A model generated the notes under the pieces. That model saw only the letters and a list, made by a program, of their open reading frames with translations, ran no database searches and was not told where the DNA came from. A stretch of DNA of 16,545 bases from Candidatus Omnitrophota bacterium (GTDB lineage Bacteria > Omnitrophota > Gorgyraeia > JABMRG01): the NCBI GenBank assembly GCA_013202935.1, contig JABMRG010000171.1, positions 1-16,545 of the forward strand, in the 5' to 3' direction. Within the stretch, counting starts at the first letter, position 1. Every line of letters begins with the position of its first letter. The translations under genes and the position numbers were made by a program. This document shows positions 9,001-14,716 of the stretch, piece after piece.

Positions 9001-9562
9001 CGCAACTGTACGTGTAGCAGATCTTAAAGCTGCTATTCCGCTTAGACATGACTGGCAAGATGATAGCGCTCATCAAATTTCGAAGGCAATAAGGATTATA
9101 CATACTGAACTCTTTGCTGAGGATATCTCAATCTTTGATGCTTCGACTCCAAATGAGTTAGATAGGTCATTTTTACTCTTTACAGAGCAATGGGATATAT
9201 ACAGTTTTGGAATTACAGCATTTGCACTGTTGGCTCCAGAGCAGTACAATTCTTATACAGACCCAACAAGAGTTACTACTGCTGCTGAAATAAAGCAAAA
9301 TATAAGAGACTATCTTGATAAATATATAGCAGCAACTGACCATTTGCACGATGATGATATATTAAGACAATCAACCATAGAGGCCTATAGAGTGATTAGA
9401 AGATGTATTGAGCAGGACAGAGAAGTTCGTTACCAAGATATGGCGGCAGTGCTAGCTGCTATTAGAATAAGCATAGAAATACTCGATGCTACACCTACTG
9501 CTTCCCACAGAGCCATGCCAGACACCAGGCATGTGGTTGCTGCAATAGCTTCTGCCGCCTAA
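2..9562 (+). CDS. Giant modular coiled-coil / FHA / Ser-Thr kinase protein (5' end outside window)
   Basis: The reading frame is open from base 2 without a stop to TAA at 9560-9562, giving at least 3186 residues. Residues are numbered here from the codon at base 2. The first in-frame ATG (269) has GGAGG only 3 nt upstream, and coding-like sequence continues before it, so I treat it as internal. Order: unrecognised N-terminal region (1-407); Ala/Glu/Pro-rich linker (408-432); second unrecognised region; long charged helical region (about 760-1890); Gly/Arg-rich disordered linker (about 1890-1960); short helical block; sigma-region-4-like segment (about 2070-2155); two TM helices (2185-2238); FHA domain (about 2395-2480); one TM helix (2512-2531); beta-rich region (about 2540-2790); divergent kinase domain (about 2838-3150). 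A motif [KR][AS]SS[AS]G separates blocks at five points. The FHA and kinase imply phospho-dependent signalling at a membrane; the role of the N-terminal two-thirds is unknown. It could be one giant scaffold or a polyprotein. A weak terminator follows. Confidence 0.9.
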   Translation, partial: YCRVTTPRRRLSEEDWEQWRRNQIIELAERGLLLVSTIYEFSSFERAAAFIDSLDPAKVDSEEKATFRYAARSQFDPNRFALTNILWRLMLGSREVSSVRIFRNKQDLPIFFPDKLGTYNTLDQFGCVPIVAPPDWGYIFQKDRMEVIDAVPGEHGYPAALCIEFKPEYQPRMEGTNRKDVYIFFRDPKTGRLREDLPEWHNKRSRMIEALSVGEAVTDLNYTPLDWQRYREMVLSDVTPSQRMVFEKLEFVNTFPEPRCSMRLLFPQLSHASREMTVRRQDLDSLITWLNGVGDFGIDDENGIIRNTRAEYSFNLYDADGSPLQVDVFTAHGHSMFSTWALSGLVPGRVYLVAARPDPEKKEFSCLLLRRLPEERLSSDLYQRRVAAASDLSTEALELFDPLYKKYAPAKPAAEKTTEPAAEKAAEAPAEADKNSPKLQPATILKEYLDVFDEKIVPGLIAPHLQKRLRSEIEDNGRRLLSHFVESGEVRFLRFFHSFVITVVDQAFVQDRFFHTSGYLEPVTDLNLRHEDGVPVDLERIYGDEEVRSRQEREQTAIERMQELLGDAMVNMPYIRMAQVKRLGRITPFFIGEIGLIEHFVPLRFLVEIRDGEFVVSVNDFNTFIDRWERSRDEWFEGFRGALRYGYLAEQNSFNAWASAASLNLLNGGLKRYPFAADMRVRIYEDTGSAVGVACDVARLRPVMARVSENQAHLQPQINGINKEVGGFTGSDIDIARIGDNETLVRIYGAGILFTIMNSLREYRSRLLDDIASVRSILELGDEERLTRFQAILGESRNYFAAGLQLSSGDRRKLDRQLAQIGKATETELRDDSTGIQVRRNMQRILEARERALNSSLEAAGRVLKRSDNWLPEGLGEVAMQRAIIQSQPATAQEMIGIARENEKLRIVLAFKGLSVARPSLVDSVLDAAHRDNWTEARLTDCLNASAEAAEAIDRLRQSFMPKEAKDRPDLEGLLLKMPGTRVVDLIDGVKDGGPAFASFLLQIGGAMRSMAKDTGEVLGERRERLGPAYELLKAELGQWQEERSRDAEEAARSTLQSIRDAQKELSNLPITGETNKKADEVLTALDLAVTRGSLTAPAVIPEVVNGICMREINRVTEARREAARLLDEIANADDPAKLIGLDGRKQQIAEEMQFGDILGDTETGKASSAGNSAFIGQTNTAIYEKFEELLRRSLAAADTSGGCDVIRRETETHLAKMGECTQKSVFNQSADELIGTRSAEIADNEARSLTLDARLSELKQSRKAITPDSKSDDLSALIEQARALRLDIDGLGIDRIKSSLSTGCDELIVAFEGTNSLISITAILDRMESASTSRTMDIEDMRTVNAEAADLGEAIEVLGEAVDRSIKRKLKRRRIALEDGLEEAIQDLQRENTSRHKTIDDSLGEIEEILAGIDTEASELIEALRKLLDADKRLIEAKSNVSDTSSSLYVRSSGLRDELSQRQAAAQSTLDAKRPALEARLDREKAGLSKGLTEIRSRVSAIVTIVGDALENIEGVIGNIKGMEDIESIEANLKTISEVLEVVPGETQQQILPTHEELSRRVAEQRQYWERMLKIVDEVKALIKRLVAEASQAAAEFRREDFSSYLESLRGYRQRVQDVDQPALRDICQQRLDNAVSIIIGHRLDIADHDLTPEQNEITKLRGARPEDSLRDEINAIVEESLRESLIERFDNICQQYDDRIRAAEDEEKNRGVNTEIDTGLSQLRSLSITGPRGPLTTAFASDSIKTAEEVMEGLLIVIRMQRALSRHTAPESRRPEVEEAISLKTRELGDAITQVNDAASTIRKLLKEGAELSRLNSDAIELREFIAAQDRIVTFDTDLRNTRLPDDLYRTISSTDKGRTMAKNRRHLVDVVVPLMERLREVRAGLGPRPAIAREGRGDEGSKGASGRKRTRGERVEGALGALAGINTGKPITAPEPYEEDRSRHVAHGPRQAVRAPMGLDAMLREISHDPGNEGLYYELEPKIRRAIGKGNFRNAGTMLKAAQKLGLDEDVTFWSQAADKWKEQVAAREKGGKGGKSSSAGSLHGIIREAPIGSMIQFIDQQNGIISRDLLARLILEANLTDRERDIVIATVGHEELLEDARKHHERIILTRYHQGVLKDPDDPYISSTKVAEIRDRALAKLKRALERLKQQEHGLLDDIRPRRSSSAGAVKQREGSALMNIFVGLSFISLAAIGFAVPYFFGDSSAARVLGKPSVLSGILLTILSIVVWGKALTIRGIRKEAAGQKKQDRGTIDGLKRELTDRESKLAAAIISFINSCNPAAVELFLGREPELQQKIFNSKILNERAKRWLEQKITETGKEKLGVEVKEVRIEHRLLKKDGETASMEEEFSDDLQLQVMINRGKGQSPYMLEFFPGAGGIRFQVCVDGELEQGPRGIDYGKPYYIGRDPRSGIAEADGKERHISDWQLIILENLSGISRLHCTVEITKEETEDPWAPQRWVRIKDNSANGTYVEYLLALRHKIKKPAAKRPALRVEAGSTSKASSAGVVLLVSAVAITAVVLILIAKKLLGKKEPAVDKDNVIELGHGLSYTMGEALEFLKSDRPADFDFGYSIFQNASEEQKYRLLDSLPRSKIQEIAAMDKGKTIVVTTIEEVQERPIKGIAITDRLKGTLVISIPDPASPYKFKVSVRGKETRTVSLEVPEKLVASDSGSYELEDGTAYSIRRLREGMEQNGFYSDAEDLIIIPINASDILGDEEFFTLKITCSGDDVWLELRDDNSYYGISVTYSRVVHRLEPRVDPSSKTVVTPGAARAAGAPISLGASMQELSKAMKQSASTTQTRPPGRGTKGRGKPQKSSSSGMRPAPISSINELDIENATLYRESDYVRLYKARDKVRGDEYIIKVYCGETSPKFQHATREIVSHLLWLSEQYSQLTDMPRCFEKGEIYLKGGRISQMAEGDGPYPYVIMDFVPGTDFLNIIAQLGFEKTDDQIGPRDVWSTKIKLLYSIGIDVLRYHRAGLLIKDLKPNNIILSPDATVRVADLKAAIPLRHDWQDDSAHQISKAIRIIHTELFAEDISIFDASTPNELDRSFLLFTEQWDIYSFGITAFALLAPEQYNSYTDPTRVTTAAEIKQNIRDYLDKYIAATDHLHDDDILRQSTIEAYRVIRRCIEQDREVRYQDMAAVLAAIRISIEILDATPTASHRAMPDTRHVVAAIASAA
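2275..5660 (+). other. Long charged helical (coiled-coil-like) region of the giant protein
   Basis: Residues about 760-1890 are rich in Glu, Arg, Lys, Ala, Leu and Ile, have very few Pro or aromatic residues, and show frequent hydrophobic spacing of the a/d heptad type. This suggests extended helical bundles or coiled coil, such as a scaffold or spacer. One copy of the six-residue boundary motif (residues 1166-1171) interrupts it. I recognise no family. Boundaries are approximate because they were judged by eye. Confidence 0.6.
6209..6466 (+). other. Sigma-70 region 4-like helix-turn-helix segment inside the giant protein
   Basis: Residues about 2070-2155 contain ERIILTRY followed by ISSTKVAEIRDRALAKLK (residues 2129-2146). 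This parallels the sigma region 4 pattern of ER..L..RYG, then a turn and S.ERVRQIE.RALRKLR. The stretch between the two halves is shorter than in typical sigma factors, so the first HTH helix may be degenerate. The segment is bounded on both sides by the [KR][AS]SS[AS]G motif. DNA binding is not shown; the match may be a helical coincidence. Confidence 0.4.
6554..6715 (+). other. Predicted transmembrane pair
   Basis: Two hydrophobic stretches, residues about 2185-2205 (IFVGLSFISLAAIGFAVPYF) and 2219-2238 (VLSGILLTILSIVVWGKALT), are separated by a short loop. Basic residues precede the first (AVKQREG, after an RPRR run) and follow the second (RGIRKEA). Both flanks are positively charged, which by the positive-inside rule suggests a hairpin with both flanks in the cytoplasm. 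Confidence 0.7.
7184..7440 (+). other. FHA (phosphothreonine-binding) domain
   Basis: Residues about 2395-2480 carry the FHA signature in order: YYIGRDPR with Gly2410-Arg2411, SRLH with Ser2442, Arg2443 and His2445, and DNSANGTYV with Asn2470 and Asn2473-Gly2474-Thr2475. The phosphopeptide-contacting Arg, Ser and Asn are all present, so binding to phosphothreonine is expected. The domain sits between the TM pair and the third TM helix. The likely partner is a threonine phosphorylated by the kinase domain further along the same chain or by another kinase. Confidence 0.85.
7535..7594 (+). other. Single transmembrane helix directly after boundary motif 4
   Basis: Residues 2512-2531 form an uninterrupted run of Val, Leu, Ile and Ala followed by KKLLGKKE. 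The helix starts one residue after the Gly of KASSAG. If the chain were cut at that motif, this helix would be an N-terminal signal anchor. In the intact chain it forces a third membrane crossing. Confidence 0.75.
8513..9450 (+). other. Divergent Ser/Thr protein kinase domain
   Basis: Residues about 2838-3150. Visible catalytic elements are Lys2868 in YIIKVY (ATP lysine), Glu2884 in the alpha-C helix, IKDLKPNN with Asp2989 and Asn2994 (catalytic loop), ADLKAA with Asp3007 at the DFG position, and WDIYSFG with Asp3065 (subdomain IX). Departures from the Hanks-type norm: the Gly-rich loop is replaced by YRESDYVRLYKARD, which has no glycine; HRD is IKD (non-RD); the Gly of DFG is Lys; and I see no APE motif. 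Core catalytic residues are kept, so activity is plausible but unusual ATP binding is expected. The family is confident; activity is not. Confidence 0.8.
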
Positions 9563-9585
9563 AGCTTGAGAACCTTGGCTTATTG

Positions 9586-9610
9586 AAAAAAAGCGGGATT
9601 TTTTATTTTT
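9586..9610 (+). terminator. Weak A-tract / T-tract terminator after the giant gene
   Basis: Starting 24 bases after the stop codon, AAAAAAA (9586-9592), a GCGGGA loop, TTTTTT (9599-9604) and a second T run (9606-9610) can form an A-U stem followed by U-rich RNA. The stem has no G-C pairs, so termination may be partial. Confidence 0.4.
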
Positions 9611-9633
9611 GTTCATAAAAATGGGCAGAACCC

Positions 9634-9661
9634 TTGACTTTTAAAGAAAGGATGCTATACT
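9634..9661 (+). promoter_or_regulatory. Sigma-70-type extended -10 promoter for the envelope gene pair
   Basis: TTGACT (9634-9639) and TATACT (9656-9661) are separated by 16 bases, with TG at 9653-9654 giving an extended -10. A start near 9668 would leave a leader of about 70 nt before the ATG at 9740. It lies downstream of the weak terminator, so the pair at 9740-14664 should be transcribed independently of the giant gene. Confidence 0.65.
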
Positions 9662-9739
9662 TACTCGGTGTTGTACTTGTTGTTGATTATTAACTTTTAA
9701 AAAGATTTTAAAATATAAGAGTAGACAGGGGTAGGCAGT

Positions 9740-10441
9740 ATGATGAGAACTAAACTATATAGAATATCTGTTATCTGCGGTATTTCCATACCATCTGCAG
9801 CTATACTATCTCTTTTCATATATGTAGGAGTTGTTAACAAACAGAGTCCTATGCCTGAAGAGAAACTAGAGATAGCTGCGATTAAACCCCCTGCAATCGA
9901 AAAAATCTCTGAAAAAGATAAGTGGGGTTTCAACCTGAAAGACTCCTCATTTAAGGATTTTGACTTTACCAAGACTGTAATAATAGATAAGGCTGCCCAG
10001 AGGAAGTTCAAAATTGAAGGCAAAAGAATGGGCCTTAAAAATAAGCAGTTAGGGTTCTTCCAGATCGCTGTATATAAAGAACTATGCATAAGTAACGTAA
10101 AGCTTACATTCTATGAAAACGATATTCCTGTATCGATACTTACGGCAGAGAGGGCGACTTTAGATATACCAGCAGGCGGTAAGAAGGTGTCGATTCTTGG
10201 CAGTAACCTGAACTTTTCCGGAAATATTTTTCTTGTTACTAATGATAAGAGGACCTTGGTCTGCGATAGGTTACGGTGGAATAGCAATGATGAGAAGCTC
10301 TACGCAGATGGAAACTGCAGGCTTGGGTATGAAGGTAAACGCCTAAGGTCAGACGCAATAGATTCTGATGTAAATCTTACAGACTTTACATATAGCAATG
10401 ATAATAATAAATTAGCAGATATTGCAAAAAGTATTTTTTAA
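9740..10441 (+). CDS. LptC-like (OstA/LptA-fold) membrane-anchored envelope protein
   Basis: This 233-residue protein starts at ATGATG; AGGGG (9727-9731) lies 8 nt upstream of the first ATG. Residues about 8-30 form one N-terminal TM helix after a short basic start, which would place the rest in the periplasm. The C-terminal half has the short alternating beta strands of the LptC/LptA family: LTAERATLDI, KKVSILGSNLNFSG, RLRWNSNDEKLYADG and then LRSDAIDSD. LptC joins the inner-membrane LPS exporter to the periplasmic LptA bridge, and its usual size (about 190-220 residues) is close to this one. No lptA, lptB or kdsC-type gene is visible beside it, so it could be a paralogue with another envelope role. 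Only 32 bases separate it from the secreted protein at 10474, so the two are probably co-transcribed. No product-specific residues can be checked. Confidence 0.6.
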   Translation: MMRTKLYRISVICGISIPSAAILSLFIYVGVVNKQSPMPEEKLEIAAIKPPAIEKISEKDKWGFNLKDSSFKDFDFTKTVIIDKAAQRKFKIEGKRMGLKNKQLGFFQIAVYKELCISNVKLTFYENDIPVSILTAERATLDIPAGGKKVSILGSNLNFSGNIFLVTNDKRTLVCDRLRWNSNDEKLYADGNCRLGYEGKRLRSDAIDSDVNLTDFTYSNDNNKLADIAKSIF

Positions 10442-10473
10442 AAACAACAAACACAAAAAAGGAGAATATAAAG

Positions 10474-13400
10474 ATGAAGATAAAAGTTATAGCAGGTTCG
10501 ATAATAGGGTTTTTGTTGTTGTCAACTTTTGCTTTGACAGCCACACAGGTTCTGGCAGCTGATGAAGGAGGCTATCAGATTACAGATCTTGCAGATCCCC
10601 TGGTAGAGCAAGGCAAGACAGAGCTCTTTGAGAACAATGATCCATGGATGGCTCTATACTGGTTCAATGAAGCACTCGAGGAAAACCCCAATAGTAAAAA
10701 GGCAAATTTCTGGAGAGCGGTTGTTACAATCTTTAACAACAATGACTTTCAACAGTTGCTAAAAGATGCGGAGATTATAGACTCTTCTTATAATTGGCTT
10801 ATATTTGACGCAAATGGTCATTTTGATTATGAGGGGCCTACTAGCTACAATCCTGCACTTGTAGACCTTCAGAATAACGCAGAGAGCCTTCTTGAGGATA
10901 TAGACGCAGCGCTTGCAAACCTTGCAATAGTAAATGCTGATACTACATTTGTAGATGATGCCGTTGATGTACCTTCTATGGGAGAAATCTTCTACCTAGA
11001 CTACGGTGATTCCAAAGCACTTGAGACTTTATATTATATGCTGAAGGTCAATATCAACATAGCCTGCTCATATGATACAGATACACCTACAATAATGGAC
11101 CTAGTGGGAATAGAGAATCCACAAGAACTATTAAGCCTATATACAAGTATGGCTAACCCCCTTCCAGATGCTGGAGCAAAGATGGCTGAAGCAAAGACAG
11201 CTTTAGAAAATGCGATAAGTTCATATATGGCCACTTCAGAGTTTATAAGAGCGCGCAATGATAATTACAACCACTTAGTCATGCTTTATGAACCATATGA
11301 CTCTAATGATGGTAGCTATGAGGCATGGGAAAGAAGAAAGACCGAAAATCTTGAACGTGAAGCACTGGCTAGAGAGAATTTCCAAGATATTTATAACAAT
11401 CTTACAGACCATGCCAATCACCCCTATTATCTAATGACCTTCCCGGAAAATGCAGATAATGTTGAGCAGATCCCCATAGACCTTTATGAGCTTTTCACTG
11501 ACCCTATGAATCTCAGGGCATATGTAGACGAGTTTACAAGCCTGATGATAGGATCAACGTATGGTAATGTCAGTATCATTACAGACAATCTTTCAGAAGA
11601 TGCCCAGACACTCGGGGGCATAGTGCCTGATATGACAACAGCTGACTGGAACCACCTTCTGTCTAACTGCGCAAAATTTGATGATGATTACCCTATTGTG
11701 CGCTGGGATGATGCAGACAATCCTTCAGTAGAGTTAAAATGGTACCCCACAGGCAGGTTCTCTGAAAACTTCCTCAGGTATGAGATATATCGTTCAACAA
11801 CACCAGATGTAGACCAGACATCCGAGTTAGTAACCACAATTAGTGATTACTGGACACCTGTAGATGCTAATAGCTCGACATCCATGCAGACATATACAGA
11901 TAGCTCAATAGATGGTTTAGATGATGTATATTATTACTGTATATATAGCTATTATGACTTTGGTGTTGATGGTACAGCGCAAACACGCAGTTCCATTGGA
12001 AAGGCTACACTAAGGCTATATGTAGATGGCAGCTATATAGGTGGAGCAGAAGACGGAAGTAGAGAGCATCCTTATAATGACCTTGAAGTAGCTATTGAGA
12101 ATAAAGCTAGTAGTGGTACAAAGATACGTGTAGCAGAAGGTACATATAATGAGTCAGCTAAGACTATCTGGCTTGGCAATAAGGTAGGCCTTGTGCTTGA
12201 GGGTGGATATGAATCTATTAACTGGACACGTGATATAGAAGCCAATGAGACTATTATAGATGGAAGCGATCTTGATTATAGTACCCTGAGCATCTACAAT
12301 ACCAGCGACATTGTAGTAGATGGTTTTACTATTACAGGCGCAGATGCTGTTTCTGGGAGCTGGACTCCTCCGGGTGTGCATATACATGATTCCACAGATG
12401 TTGTTGTTAAAAACTGTAAGATTATAAACAATATCGGTGCAGGTATAGAGATAAGTAATAATGCAACCGCAGAGATATTGGATAATATTATAGATGGTAA
12501 TGGTGAAGCAGGTATTAAGACTTATGATGGTGGCTCTGGCATCATCATTACAGGCAATACCATTACTAATAATGCTGCAGGTGGACAGTATAACTTAGCT
12601 GCTGTATCTATACATACTACACCTGATGTAGAAATCAAAGATTGTATTATAAAGGATAATTATGACAGAGGAATTGAGATAGTCGGGTCAAACTCATCTG
12701 CTACAATCTTTAATAACCTGATTACAACTAACGCTAATGATGGTATAAGAGCCCATCAAGCTGCTTATATAAATATCAGAAACAATACCATAGCATACAA
12801 CCAGGGTGCATATGGAATTCACTATTCATATAATGTAGCTAATGCTGAAATAAAGAATAATATAGTATTCTATAATAGGAATCAAAGCACAGGCTATGGC
12901 ATATTAGGATCAAGTAGAACAGTTTCTACTACTGCAAATAACAACTCTTTTCACCATCCAACCGGAGACTATTCTAACTGTGGCAGCAGTGCAGGATATG
13001 ATGGTAACATATCTGAAAATCCGTTATTTACAACAGGGCCAGGGCCCGTGGGATTTTGTTACCTTAGCCAGGTTGCCTCAGGGCAGACTGAGGATTCACC
13101 ATCTGTTGATACAGGAAGTGATACTGCGTTAAGCATCGGATTTACTAATGGATATACTACACGTACAGATACAGGAGAAGACACAGGTACAGTGGACATG
13201 GGTTATCATTATTTTCTGGGTCCAAACTTGGCACCGACGGCGGTTATTGATTCTGTATCTCCTAATCCTGTAGTACAGGGCCAAGCAGTTGCTTTGACTG
13301 GCCATGGCGAAGATGCAGACGGCAGCATAAATGCTTACAGCTGGCGCACAGATATTGATGGAGATATAGGCACAACAGCTGTTCTATCTATTTCTACCCT

Positions 13401-14664
13401 TTCTGCCGGCGTGCATACGATATATTTCAAAGTACAGGATAATATGGGTGCCTGGTCAGATGAAACAAGCCAGACTTTAAAGGTCAACGGTTACCCCATA
13501 ATAGAATCCGTATCTTACGAAGGTCCGGACCCTGATGGCTGGTACACGTTTACTACCAGGGTCTCTGATTCTAGTGGAGCAGACACAATTAAGACACACA
13601 ATCTTATTATAGGGGATAGCGCAGGTAAGCGGCCAAGAATAGTAGTCTCTTACAATGCTGACAGAAACAGGTTTTACCTATTAAAAGAATGGTGGGAAAA
13701 CAGTAAATGGCAGACAAGGTGGCCGTATAAGACTATTGGCCAGGCCGGGATACTGGATAATGGAAGCACTGCTATGCTGGACTGCGGTGAGACAATAAGG
13801 GAGCTGGAGGGCAACGATCTTACAATTCGCTGGAAGATTAAGCCTTATCCATGCATTACAGGAACAAAAAAACTATTTCTTTTCGCAAGGGATGAGGATC
13901 AGAATAGGGTTGGTTATGTAGAAAAGGGTACAATAGATATTCCAAACCAACCGCCTGAAGCGGTATCCGTATCTTATAATGGTCCTGACGCGGAAGGTTA
14001 TTACACCATAATGACCACTGTGCGGGATCGGGATACAGGAAATAATATAAAACGCCACTACCTAATTATAGGACCGAAGGTCGGTACTAGAGAGAGGGTA
14101 TATCTCCTCTATCTGGATGATAAAAAACAAGTAAGGATAAGGGATGAGGTAACCGGTGCATATATCAGGGGCAAGCTAGGTGAGGATAAGCTTATAGGCC
14201 TGGAAAGCGGGTGTAAAGGCATACTTGATTGCAAGGCCACAGCACTTCAAATCAACGGAAACGACCACACAATGATATGGAGAGTGAAATTTAAGGACGA
14301 GTTCACAGCCTTAAGAAACCTACACATCTGGGCAATGGATTACGCGGGAGCAAAGTTAGAAGGTAACTGGGTCCATGAAGATGGCTGGACCATGCTGGAA
14401 AACTCCCCTCCTGAAATATCATCCCTAAATATCGTTTTAGGTAGATTATTCTTATGGATTGGTACAGATCAGGAAGATGGTGAACCACTGTACCAATACA
14501 AAGTTGATGATGCAGCTTGGAGCCTGGCAAGCGGAAGGCAGGGCATACCGATTCAGGAGGTTTCACAGAATCTTATGCCTGGAGCACATACATTCTATGT
14601 AAGGGCAGTAGACTCACAAGGGAAAGAATCAGAGGTAAAGAGTATCCAGTTTATGGTGAATTAA
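10474..14664 (+). CDS. Secreted multidomain beta-helix protein with PKD-like and duplicated C-terminal domains
   Basis: This protein has 1396 residues. AAGGAG (10459-10464) lies 9 nt before the ATG and sets the start. Residues 1-28 or 1-29 are a Sec signal peptide (MKIK, a hydrophobic core, then VLA-AD). Residues about 38-95 look TPR-like (ALYWFNEALEENPNSKKANF), followed by a helical region to about 400. Residues about 409-510 resemble FN3 (VELKWYP, YEIYRSTTP, YYYCIYSYYDFG). A right-handed parallel beta-helix follows (about 514-850), opening with a DUF1565-like pattern (DGSREHPYNDLEVAI, IRVAEGTYNES) and then Asn/Ile/Gly-rich coils such as IKNNIVFYN. Residues about 918-1005 are PKD-like (GEDADGSINAYSW, VHTIYFKVQD). 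Two related ~150-residue domains (1006-1309) and an Ig-like end (1310-1396, HTFYVRAVDSQGKES) complete it. It is probably a periplasmic or surface protein that binds or cuts polysaccharide; no catalytic residues are assigned. A strong terminator follows. Confidence 0.85.
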   Translation: MKIKVIAGSIIGFLLLSTFALTATQVLAADEGGYQITDLADPLVEQGKTELFENNDPWMALYWFNEALEENPNSKKANFWRAVVTIFNNNDFQQLLKDAEIIDSSYNWLIFDANGHFDYEGPTSYNPALVDLQNNAESLLEDIDAALANLAIVNADTTFVDDAVDVPSMGEIFYLDYGDSKALETLYYMLKVNINIACSYDTDTPTIMDLVGIENPQELLSLYTSMANPLPDAGAKMAEAKTALENAISSYMATSEFIRARNDNYNHLVMLYEPYDSNDGSYEAWERRKTENLEREALARENFQDIYNNLTDHANHPYYLMTFPENADNVEQIPIDLYELFTDPMNLRAYVDEFTSLMIGSTYGNVSIITDNLSEDAQTLGGIVPDMTTADWNHLLSNCAKFDDDYPIVRWDDADNPSVELKWYPTGRFSENFLRYEIYRSTTPDVDQTSELVTTISDYWTPVDANSSTSMQTYTDSSIDGLDDVYYYCIYSYYDFGVDGTAQTRSSIGKATLRLYVDGSYIGGAEDGSREHPYNDLEVAIENKASSGTKIRVAEGTYNESAKTIWLGNKVGLVLEGGYESINWTRDIEANETIIDGSDLDYSTLSIYNTSDIVVDGFTITGADAVSGSWTPPGVHIHDSTDVVVKNCKIINNIGAGIEISNNATAEILDNIIDGNGEAGIKTYDGGSGIIITGNTITNNAAGGQYNLAAVSIHTTPDVEIKDCIIKDNYDRGIEIVGSNSSATIFNNLITTNANDGIRAHQAAYINIRNNTIAYNQGAYGIHYSYNVANAEIKNNIVFYNRNQSTGYGILGSSRTVSTTANNNSFHHPTGDYSNCGSSAGYDGNISENPLFTTGPGPVGFCYLSQVASGQTEDSPSVDTGSDTALSIGFTNGYTTRTDTGEDTGTVDMGYHYFLGPNLAPTAVIDSVSPNPVVQGQAVALTGHGEDADGSINAYSWRTDIDGDIGTTAVLSISTLSAGVHTIYFKVQDNMGAWSDETSQTLKVNGYPIIESVSYEGPDPDGWYTFTTRVSDSSGADTIKTHNLIIGDSAGKRPRIVVSYNADRNRFYLLKEWWENSKWQTRWPYKTIGQAGILDNGSTAMLDCGETIRELEGNDLTIRWKIKPYPCITGTKKLFLFARDEDQNRVGYVEKGTIDIPNQPPEAVSVSYNGPDAEGYYTIMTTVRDRDTGNNIKRHYLIIGPKVGTRERVYLLYLDDKKQVRIRDEVTGAYIRGKLGEDKLIGLESGCKGILDCKATALQINGNDHTMIWRVKFKDEFTALRNLHIWAMDYAGAKLEGNWVHEDGWTMLENSPPEISSLNIVLGRLFLWIGTDQEDGEPLYQYKVDDAAWSLASGRQGIPIQEVSQNLMPGAHTFYVRAVDSQGKESEVKSIQFMVN
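13489..14400 (+). repeat. Tandem duplication of an uncharacterised ~150-residue domain
   Basis: Copy A covers residues about 1006-1157 and copy B about 1158-1309 of the secreted protein. Shared landmarks in order: SVSYEGPDPDGWYT / SVSYNGPDAEGYYT; IKTHNLIIG / IKRHYLIIG; MLDC / ILDC; GNDLTIRWKIK / GNDHTMIWRVK; and LFLFARDEDQ / LHIWAMDYAG. The middle sections differ greatly, so the duplication is old. I recognise no family beyond a general beta-sandwich look. Confidence 0.7.
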
Positions 14665-14716
14665 TAGTACGTGAGACCTGTCGCGGTAAAGTCCGATACA
14701 TAAGTACTTTTTGTAT

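Noticed and set aside
9697..10089. 130-codon minus-strand open frame opposite the LptC-like gene
   Set aside because: It lies opposite a gene with a promoter, ribosome binding site and family-like sequence; no start signal is evident.
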